Positions 1-4,782 of a DNA stretch of 5,879 nucleotides are shown in pieces (positions within the stretch are counted from its first letter, which is position 1; every line of letters begins with the position of its first letter). The notes beneath the pieces were generated by a model, which worked only from the letters and a program-made list of their open reading frames with translations, did not search any database and was not told the origin of the DNA. The position numbers and the translations under genes were made by a program. Source of the stretch: Planctomycetaceae bacterium (lineage in GTDB: Bacteria > Planctomycetota > Planctomycetia > Pirellulales > Thermoguttaceae); assembly GCA_031266315.1 (NCBI GenBank), contig JAISBG010000093.1:1-5879 (forward strand), in the 5' to 3' direction.

Positions 1-82
1 GCCGACAGTGAATTAGATTAACAATAGCAAATTGAGTTGTCTTCCGTTTTGGAATCAAGTTACCAACCGTCAACAGGGGCAA

Positions 83-146
83 GTCGGCTATCGCCGACGC
101 GACCTTTCAGCGAAAGGTCACCCACCTCTATTAAGGTCGCCCACCT
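83..146. repeat. Two adjacent perfect hairpins plus a 14-base direct repeat
   Basis: Two perfect inverted repeats lie almost back to back: GTCGGC-TATC-GCCGAC (83-98) and GACCTTTC-AGC-GAAAGGTC (101-119). The segment at 114-127 (AAGGTCACCCACCT) recurs at 133-146 with one change. The stems have 3-4 base loops, as in the hairpins of the big palindromes at 3956-4526, and both clusters are followed by a copy of the same 55-base repeat. No T-run follows on either strand, so an intrinsic terminator is not supported. The cluster lies just beyond the 3' end of the kinase gene. On the plus strand a reading frame from base 1 ends with TAA at 19-21 (ADSELD-stop), so this may be the gap between convergent genes, but seven codons cannot establish that. 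Confidence 0.7.
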
Positions 147-151
147 GATGA

Positions 152-206
152 TTACCTATTATTTGACGATTCCAGTGGAAAACACCTAATCTGGTAGAAT
201 CAGGAA
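152..206. repeat. 55-base dispersed repeat, copy 1 (stem-loop)
   Basis: This stretch matches 4559-4613 in the same orientation at 49 of 55 positions with no gaps. It can form a stem from GATT (168-171) with AATC (198-201) and CCAG (172-175) with CTGG (191-194), with a 3-base bulge at 195-197 and a 15-base loop. In the other copy the A174-T192 pair becomes G-C, so the stem is preserved by a paired change. No protein is evident. It sits 59 bases past the kinase stop codon, read in the direction of that gene. Confidence 0.8.
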
Positions 207-214
207 TTTTTTAT

Positions 215-242
215 CATGTAAATTCTGTAAATCCTGTCAAAA
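215..242. repeat. Short CTGTAAAT tandem
   Basis: Three degenerate units of 9-10 bases follow one another: CATGTAAATT, CTGTAAATC and CTGTCAAAA. Similar AAATCCTGT-type tandems are frequent intergenic repeats in many bacterial genomes. It starts 22 bases past the kinase stop codon in the direction of that gene. It has no dyad and no terminator shape. Confidence 0.5.
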
Positions 243-264
243 AATAGGTTTTTAGAAGTTGCCT

Positions 265-1839
265 TTATTGGGCATCAACCGGCAATTCAACGACAAATGT
301 TGAACCGCAACCATGCCCTTTACTGTACGCTTCAATGCGTCCGTGATGGTCTTCGATAATTCTGTACGTAATGGAAAGTCCCAGTCCCGTCCCTTGACCT
401 TGTTCACGGCAAGTAAAAAACGGTTCAAAAATGTTCTTCAAAACCGATTCGTCCATGCCAATTCCGTTATCTTCAATCGTCAACAACGCGTGTGCGTTTT
501 CCTGTCGTAATTTTATTGTTACAATACCGTCGGTGTCCGTACTATGCAAGGCGTTTGTTAGAAGATTGAGAACAACTTGTTTCATTTCCTGCGGATTGAC
601 CGTTATTTCAAACGATTTCGGTAAATCCAACCGGATTTCCTTCCGCTTGAACGCATCGTGTTGACGGGTAATTTCGACGATGTCGGAAATAAGAGTTACA
701 AAATCTGTGCGTTGGCGTTCCTGCCGTTCTGATCGGGCAAAATTTAATAATTTTTCCGTAATCCCCTTACAACGAAACGCTTCGTCTTGAATCATTTTAA
801 GATAACGTTTCGTATATTCCGTTTCATCGGAACCGTGTCCGTTTTGAGCCGGAACAGAAACAATCCGTCGTTGTAACGATTCGGCGCAAGTTGAAATTGC
901 CATGAGCGGATTATTGATTTCGTGCGCCACTCCGGCAGCAAGAAATCCGACACTCGCAAGACGCTCACTTCGAACCAATTCGCGGGATCGTTCCCGAACC
1001 TTGTTATCAAGGTCTTCCCGAATATCTTCAAATCGTTGCGTCATCCGGTTCATTGCCTCCGCCAGTTCCGCCATTTCGTCCGGCGATTGCAATTTGATAC
1101 GATATTGAAACGTTCCATCGGCAACCTTACGCGAACCTTCAATCAATTGACCAAGCGGTTTAAATATCCAAATGTACGAAATACGAATCAGCAAAAATGT
1201 TAACACCGCTGATGTTGTTACGGAAATAATGGCAATCGCGTTAAGCCAACGCGCCCGGCGTTTCATCGTTTGAGAATAGATTTTCAGTTCTTCATGAAGA
1301 TAATTGGGCAAGATGTTCGCGAGTTGTTGGAGTTGCGTTAACTGGCGGTCAATCTCTTCAAGTGTTGTATCTGTTATTCTGTTTTCGTTTTGAAAAAGAA
1401 CAGTTTTCAATGTGTTTAAAGAACGCTGGATATTATTAACGGTCAAAAACTCTTGCTCAAAACCGTCTTCGACTCCGATTTCAGTAACACGATCTTCCAG
1501 TAATTGCCGATATTCTTTGTGAGCCTGTTCAAGACGAAACAACAGTTTCTTAGATTTTGTTTCAAAAACTGACGGATCATCTTGTGTATTAAGCGGTGAT
1601 AATCGAAGCCGGGTTCGGCGAGCGTCACGAAATTCGCTGAGAACCGTTCGCAGTTCACCGACAGAACCGCTCAGTTTTACGGCAACCGGAAGAACATTAG
1701 CACGCCAAGCAATATCACGAACCTGTTTTTTGTACAAACTCACCGCGTAATGTCCCGCAAGAGCCAACAAAAAAACCAACAGAAACAGGAGGGTCAATGC
1801 CGTCCACATTATAAAACGGATAGAACGTCGTTTAATCAT
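265..1839 (-). CDS. Membrane-bound sensor histidine kinase (HAMP, HisKA, HATPase)
   Basis: This 524-residue protein should autophosphorylate on a histidine in response to a signal and pass the phosphate to a response regulator. There is a membrane segment at residues 8-30, an exported and mostly helical region of about 165 residues (31-197) that I do not assign to a named sensor fold, a second membrane segment near 198-220, and HAMP near 222-275 (P228). A charged coiled-coil linker follows, then the H-box AAGVAHEINNP with H306. The HEINN sequence fits the HExxN pattern of kinases that also dephosphorylate their partner. The ATPase domain has the N-box (N429), G1 DNGIGM (457-462), the F-box FEPFF (471-475) and G2 GTGLGLS (483-489). 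All catalytic motifs are intact, and the layout resembles the AtoS/ZraS/NtrB-like group. ATG at 1839 is supported by the basic MIKRR start before the first membrane helix. AAGGA lies 15 bases upstream, which is too far for a strong ribosome site. No response regulator is in the window, so its partner may lie elsewhere. Confidence 0.95.
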   Translation of the reverse strand: MIKRRSIRFIMWTALTLLFLLVFLLALAGHYAVSLYKKQVRDIAWRANVLPVAVKLSGSVGELRTVLSEFRDARRTRLRLSPLNTQDDPSVFETKSKKLLFRLEQAHKEYRQLLEDRVTEIGVEDGFEQEFLTVNNIQRSLNTLKTVLFQNENRITDTTLEEIDRQLTQLQQLANILPNYLHEELKIYSQTMKRRARWLNAIAIISVTTSAVLTFLLIRISYIWIFKPLGQLIEGSRKVADGTFQYRIKLQSPDEMAELAEAMNRMTQRFEDIREDLDNKVRERSRELVRSERLASVGFLAAGVAHEINNPLMAISTCAESLQRRIVSVPAQNGHGSDETEYTKRYLKMIQDEAFRCKGITEKLLNFARSERQERQRTDFVTLISDIVEITRQHDAFKRKEIRLDLPKSFEITVNPQEMKQVVLNLLTNALHSTDTDGIVTIKLRQENAHALLTIEDNGIGMDESVLKNIFEPFFTCREQGQGTGLGLSITYRIIEDHHGRIEAYSKGHGCGSTFVVELPVDAQ

Positions 1840-1844
1840 CGGTA

Positions 1845-1880
1845 TCTGCGTTCATCCTTATAAATCTGTGTCCTCTGCGT
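1845..1880. repeat. CACGCAGAG / ACGCAGAT intergenic repeat
   Basis: Read on the minus strand this is a run of related words (ACGCAGAGG, ACACAGAT, AACGCAGAT) of a kind that recurs between genes in many bacterial genomes. It ends only 5 bases before the kinase start codon, so the repeat forms the entire immediate upstream region of that gene. Confidence 0.55.
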
Positions 1881-1885
1881 GCTAA
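1857..1885 (-). promoter_or_regulatory. Candidate promoter of the kinase gene, inside a repeat
   Basis: On the minus strand TTAGCA (1885-1880) and TATAAG (1862-1857) are separated by 17 bases, matching the sigma-70 consensus at 4/6 and 5/6 positions. Transcription would begin roughly 5-12 bases before the kinase ATG, giving a nearly leaderless message. That could explain why the only Shine-Dalgarno-like sequence (AAGGA, 1859-1855) sits too far upstream and overlaps the -10 box. It lies inside a common CACGCAGAG-type repeat, so the match could be fortuitous. Confidence 0.3.
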
Positions 1886-1893
1886 AAACAGAT

Positions 1894-2104
1894 GGGCATC
1901 TCTAAAAATACTTTTTTTACCACAGAGAGCACAGAGAACACGGAGATAATTATTTTAATCAATTTTTTTGACCGCTTAAAAAACATAAAACAAAGAAGCA
2001 ATCGTATTAAAATTTTGTGTATTCCAATTATTCAAAAAAATTGTTCAAAAAATCTTTTCTCTGTGAGCTCTGTGGTTAAAAATGAATTATTAGAAGAGAT
2101 TCCC
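1894..2104. repeat. CACAGAG-type inverted-repeat element between the barrel and kinase genes
   Basis: ACCACAGAG-type arms face each other: 1919-1938 pairs with 2057-2076 at 18 of 20 positions. An outer pair, GGGCATCTCT (1894-1903) and AGAGATTCCC (2095-2104), matches at 9 of 10. The roughly 118-base core is AT-rich with no recognisable gene. An open frame on the plus strand from 1892 to 2152 reads TTESTENTE at one end and FSVSSVVK at the other. These are simply the translations of the two repeat arms and are a well-known annotation artefact. The element occupies most of the 284-base gap between two co-directional genes, and no clear intrinsic terminator is visible there. Confidence 0.7.
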
Positions 2105-2123
2105 AGATATTGGAATGTCCGGT

Positions 2124-3605
2124 TTAGCGACGGATGTCCAGACCGAAATTGACACCATAAGTAATCACCGCTGTTTTACTGACTTTTAAACCGAATAATT
2201 GACCATTCTCATGAATCTTGTATTCAATCACTTCAGCACCACGTCCGATGTTGTCGAAAATCGTTGAGTTAAAACCAAGTTTGATTCCGACAGCATCCGT
2301 CCATTGCCATTTCGCTGAAAGTTCAAGTTCAAAACCCGGCGAAAAATACGTCTTGTTCCGGTGATGATGGAAGGTTTGGGTGTTGTGATGAATACCAATC
2401 GGAATATAAGGTAAAACTCCAGATTGCTGTACTTCAAGAATGCTTGTTTGCGGAACCAATGTTGGGTCGACAAAATTCGAACCGAGATAACCACTTACTG
2501 TTTGTGATTGATTATTGATTCCCGCCATGAACCGTCCTTCCGCTCCGAATGTCCATCGGGCATTACGGCGTTGAAATTTGACTCCGAATTGAGGACCGAT
2601 AATCCTGTTACGAACTTGTCCGACGATTTTCGTATCCGCTAAAACTGTTGCAACACCTACGTCATTGGAATTGGAATTGCCCTGCAAACCGTAATTATCA
2701 TCATCATTATTGTTATTGTCGTCGTTTTCAAATAGATCGACATTGTAATAAGGGTCTGCGTAGCCTTGTCCCAGAAACGTTAATTGATCGTCGAGATCCC
2801 AATATCGGGCTCCAGCCAAAAACTCCATATCGCCCCACTTGAAAGGATGAGGTCGATAAGTGTACATAAGTTCGAGACTCATAATATCAACACTATTACT
2901 CACACTAGAACGAGCGAAGTTAAGCGGAACCGGAGCCAAACGTCCTTCTTCCCAAGGATCAGCCCAATGAATCGGAAACCAAGCCCAAAGATAACCAACA
3001 TTGCGAATTGGTACTTGCGGAAGCCCATCGGACAAATCCAACATATATGCCCAGTCTGTAGAAGACAAAGGAATCCTTTTGAATGTTCCGTCTTTTTGCC
3101 ATATTTCGTTAAAACCAATCGCTGCTGCGAAAATCGCATAAGATGTCAGGTTTTCCGGATCGCTAATTACGATGGAACCGTTTTCCGCACTATACGAACC
3201 TCCACAATCGGAAAGTCCATAACCGCTGAATAACCAACCATGATGTCCCCGACGATTTCCAACTTCTAACCGTGTTCCCAACGTGAAATCAACACCGATA
3301 TTACTTGTATTCATCGAGTTGGTTTGCAAAAATGTTGTATTACCGTCATACGCCCAACGTGTACCACTGCTCCCGTCCGGATTCGTGTAACCAATGGGCA
3401 TACTTTTCGGACCGTCCACTTTCCAGAATATTGCATCTATCTCAGCAAAAAATCCATCATTACTCCGACGCCCCCCGCCGAATGATTCCGGCTGGTACGG
3501 AGCCCACAAACGCATTCCTTCCAGAGCCGAAACCGGACTGGTTGTCGCTAAAATAATCGCAAGCAGGAGTCCCGTCAAAAATGATTTCAATTTCAATAGC
3601 GACAT
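2124..3605 (-). CDS. Secreted BBP7-like outer-membrane beta-barrel protein of planctomycete type
   Basis: This 493-residue protein begins with a signal peptide: a basic start (MSLLKLK), a hydrophobic stretch at 10-20, and likely cleavage after VSA at 25-27. The mature part is rich in aromatic residues, glycine and asparagine, with alternating patterns typical of beta strands such as FGVKFQRR, WTFGAEGRFMAG and FELELSAKWQW. LWAPYQPE (33-40) followed by FFAEIDAIFW (52-61), and the C-terminal GVNFGLDIRR (484-493), resemble the planctomycete BBP7 family. The exact job of that family is unknown to me; pore or structural roles are guesses. Two likely surface loops stand out: an Asp/Asn-only run at 294-304 and a histidine-rich stretch at 406-415 (HHNTQTFHHH). 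The start is supported by GAGGTGG at 3620-3614. The gene runs away from the ligase gene, and a 1.18 kb repeat-rich gap separates them. Confidence 0.75.
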   Translation of the reverse strand: MSLLKLKSFLTGLLLAIILATTSPVSALEGMRLWAPYQPESFGGGRRSNDGFFAEIDAIFWKVDGPKSMPIGYTNPDGSSGTRWAYDGNTTFLQTNSMNTSNIGVDFTLGTRLEVGNRRGHHGWLFSGYGLSDCGGSYSAENGSIVISDPENLTSYAIFAAAIGFNEIWQKDGTFKRIPLSSTDWAYMLDLSDGLPQVPIRNVGYLWAWFPIHWADPWEEGRLAPVPLNFARSSVSNSVDIMSLELMYTYRPHPFKWGDMEFLAGARYWDLDDQLTFLGQGYADPYYNVDLFENDDNNNNDDDNYGLQGNSNSNDVGVATVLADTKIVGQVRNRIIGPQFGVKFQRRNARWTFGAEGRFMAGINNQSQTVSGYLGSNFVDPTLVPQTSILEVQQSGVLPYIPIGIHHNTQTFHHHRNKTYFSPGFELELSAKWQWTDAVGIKLGFNSTIFDNIGRGAEVIEYKIHENGQLFGLKVSKTAVITYGVNFGLDIRR

Positions 3606-3613
3606 GGTCTAGC

Positions 3614-3620
3614 CCACCTC
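3614..3620 (-). promoter_or_regulatory. Ribosome binding site of the outer-membrane protein gene
   Basis: GAGGTGG on the minus strand ends 8 bases before the ATG at 3605. It is the only gene start in the window with a well-placed Shine-Dalgarno sequence, and it fixes the start ahead of the signal peptide. Confidence 0.75.
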
Positions 3621-3648
3621 AGTGTACAGGATCTATTTCATTTTTTTG

Positions 3649-3701
3649 CCGATACTGTCCAAAATGTACCAACAAACATACGGCTGTGACGATAGTATCG
3701 G
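3649..3701. promoter_or_regulatory. 8-base inverted repeat upstream of the barrel gene
   Basis: CCGATACT (3649-3656) and AGTATCGG (3694-3701) are perfect complements 37 bases apart. A small extra dyad, GACA-TGT-TGTC, overlaps the second arm at 3701-3711. The pair lies 44-96 bases upstream of the barrel start codon, between that start and the candidate promoter at 3710-3739. It could be a leader stem or a pair of binding sites for a regulator. Either reading is inference. Confidence 0.35.
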
Positions 3702-3709
3702 ACATGTTG

Positions 3710-3739
3710 TCTATAACAGTTGAGATTTTCATTCGGCAA
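3710..3739 (-). promoter_or_regulatory. Candidate promoter of the outer-membrane protein gene
   Basis: On the minus strand TTGCCG (3739-3734) and TATAGA (3715-3710) are 18 bases apart, matching the sigma-70 consensus at about 3/6 and 4/6. The resulting leader of roughly 100 bases would include the CCGATACT stem. The surrounding DNA is AT-rich and offers weaker alternatives, so this is only the best candidate. Confidence 0.25.
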
Positions 3740-3874
3740 AAGGTCAATTTGTAGCGATCTTTTTTGAAAATCTGATTTTTTGTGATAAATTGAATGTATT
3801 GGCTGAATATAGTTAAAATATTAGCAATCTCAGTATTACACAAAATAAATATAATATAATGAATAAATAAAATA

Positions 3875-4235
3875 ACTCCTGTTACGCACCGTAGGTGAAA
3901 AAATCACCGTTTAAAATGAATCAAAGTCAAGGTGAAGTGTTTATTCCTGATTTTTAGTCCGTAGGACTTTCACGTGGATAACCCCGTGCAAACGAAGTGC
4001 AGCACGGGGTAAACGGAATCCTCTCACACGAACTGCGTAGCAGTTCAACACGTTCACGGCAAGGATAGCTTTTCTCTGTTGAACTACTACGTAGTTCCGG
4101 TTGTGGTGTATTACTCAATACCCCGTGCTGCGTTGCACTTGCACGGGGTTATCCATGTTAAAGTCCTACGGACTTAAGAATTATGAATAATAATATCTTC
4201 ACCTTGACTTTTTACCTACAGTGCGTAATATGAGT
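3875..4235. mobile_element. MITE-like foldback element, 361 bases, with terminal inverted repeats and candidate target duplication
   Basis: The ends 3875-3901 and 4209-4235 are inverted repeats with about 23 of 27 positions paired, sharing TTACGCAC/GTGCGTAA. Directly outside both ends is AAAATA (3869-3874 and 4236-4241), a candidate target duplication, though AT-rich flanks weaken it. Inside, arms pair in mirror order: 3923-3937 with 4197-4211 (15/15), 3956-3970 with 4160-4174 (15/15), 3975-3991 with 4139-4155 (17/17), and 4030-4050 with 4077-4097 (19/21), around a 26-base centre. Local hairpins sit inside the arms: AGTCC-GTA-GGACT (3956-3968), ACCCCGTGC/GCACGGGGT (3981-4010) and GAACTGC-GTA-GCAGTTC (4030-4046), with partners at 4081-4097, 4120-4149 and 4161-4175. 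There is no transposase or convincing reading frame, so any movement would need a transposase supplied from elsewhere. The family is not assigned. Confidence 0.75.
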
Positions 4236-4290
4236 AAAATAAGTAATTTTTCAGCGGAATTTTCATTAAAAGATAGGTCAACATCAAACA

Positions 4291-4526
4291 ACCGCGCTAG
4301 CGGTGTGATTATGCATAACCGTAGGTGAAGCGAAGCGCAACCTACGGTCAAACGCACTGCTCACTCTCAAAGCCCCGCAGGGGCGAGATTAGTATGGGCG
4401 GTTGCGATTTTTCCCAATCATCCGTTACACATCTCGCCCCTAGCGGGGCTTTGGGAGTGGGCGGCGTGTCTCCGGCGGTTGCGCTTCGCTTCACCGCCGG
4501 TTATGCACATCACACCCCTGCGGGGT
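4291..4526. repeat. Second nested palindrome made of six local hairpins
   Basis: Long-range arms pair in mirror order: 4305-4309 with 4509-4513, 4312-4321 with 4498-4507 (10/10), 4324-4342 with 4477-4495 (19/19), and 4362-4378 with 4443-4459 (16/17). Local hairpins are ACCGC-GCTA-GCGGT (4291-4304), ACCGTAGGT/ACCTACGGT with a 13-base loop (4318-4348), GCCCC-GCA-GGGGC (4372-4384), GCCCC-TAGC-GGGGC (4436-4449), CCGGCGGT/ACCGCCGG with a 13-base loop (4472-4500) and ACCCC-TGC-GGGGT (4514-4526). A 99-codon open frame over 4325-4624 is just the translation of this palindrome and is not a credible gene. Unlike the element at 3875, no clean target duplication is visible. Confidence 0.8.
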
Positions 4527-4558
4527 TAAGATTCAAAAACAAAAAATCAACGGATATT

Positions 4559-4613
4559 TTACCAATTATTTTACGATTCCGGTGGGAGACACCTAATCCG
4601 GTAGAATCAGGAA
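4559..4613. repeat. 55-base dispersed repeat, copy 2 (stem-loop)
   Basis: This is the partner of the copy at 152-206 (49/55 identical). The stem uses GATT with AATC and CCGG (4579-4582) with CCGG (4598-4601). Relative to the other copy, the A-T pair inside the stem is replaced by G-C. It begins 32 bases after the last hairpin of the palindrome at 4291-4526 and ends 32 bases before the -35 box of the ligase promoter. Confidence 0.8.
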
Positions 4614-4645
4614 AATTCTACTGAAATATCACCCAAATTTTTTAT

Positions 4646-4674
4646 TTGACAATCTTTTCTGAATAATCTATATT
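4646..4674 (+). promoter_or_regulatory. Strong sigma-70-type promoter of the ligase-like gene
   Basis: A perfect TTGACA (4646-4651) is followed after exactly 17 bases by TATATT (4669-4674, 5/6). Transcription should start near 4681, leaving a leader of about 100 bases before the ATG at 4783. A GGAGG at 4677-4681 falls at the expected start point, so it probably does not serve as a ribosome site for this gene. Confidence 0.7.
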
Positions 4675-4696
4675 TTGGAGGTTGGTTTCATTTCGA

Positions 4697-4767
4697 TAGA
4701 ATACTTTGGCTGGCACAATTGTAATACTCAATTCAACCAATAGAAAATGGTTGCGTAAAGTATTCTA
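4697..4767 (+). promoter_or_regulatory. Foldable 5' leader of the ligase-like gene
   Basis: TAGAATACTTT (4697-4707) pairs perfectly over 11 bases with AAAGTATTCTA (4757-4767). Inside the 49-base loop CAACCA (4734-4739) pairs with TGGTTG (4748-4753). The closing stem ends 15 bases before the likely start codon, which has no Shine-Dalgarno sequence. A four-codon reading frame ATG-GTT-GCG-TAA (4747-4758) lies across the inner stem and ends in frame with the ligase. The placement suggests translational control or message stability. I do not recognise a known riboswitch. Confidence 0.45.
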
Positions 4768-4782
4768 ACTTTATCAGCGTTA

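Noticed and set aside
1..21. Possible C-terminal end (ADSELD-stop) of a plus-strand gene entering from the left
   Set aside because: Seven codons are too few to call a gene. A minus-strand frame is also open across the edge, so neither is supported.
101..119. GACCTTTC/GAAAGGTC hairpin as an intrinsic terminator
   Set aside because: No run of T follows the stem on either strand, and it lies about 145 bases beyond the kinase stop codon.
1892..2152. 86-codon plus-strand open frame with TTESTENTE and FSVSSVVK
   Set aside because: These strings are the translations of the two CACAGAG repeat arms, a known artefact. The frame also overlaps the 3' end of the real barrel gene.
3619..3843. 74-codon minus-strand open frame upstream of the barrel gene
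   Set aside because: It covers the candidate promoter, the inverted repeat and the ribosome site of the barrel gene, and shows no recognisable domain or coding-like composition.
3875..4613. CRISPR array
   Set aside because: The repeats are inverted and nested rather than regularly spaced direct repeats with unique spacers, and no cas gene is present.
4325..4624. 99-codon plus-strand open frame over the second palindrome
   Set aside because: It is wholly the translation of mirrored hairpins and the 55-base repeat, with no ribosome site and no domain. Its codons are dictated by the palindrome.
4710..4726. TGGCAC at 4711-4716 as a sigma-54 promoter
   Set aside because: The matching -12 element (TTGC-type) is absent at the required spacing, and a much better sigma-70 promoter lies just upstream.
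4677..4743. GGAGG followed by an ATT-initiated 17-codon leader peptide
   Set aside because: The GGAGG falls at the expected transcription start, ATT is a rare start codon, and the peptide has no recognisable feature.
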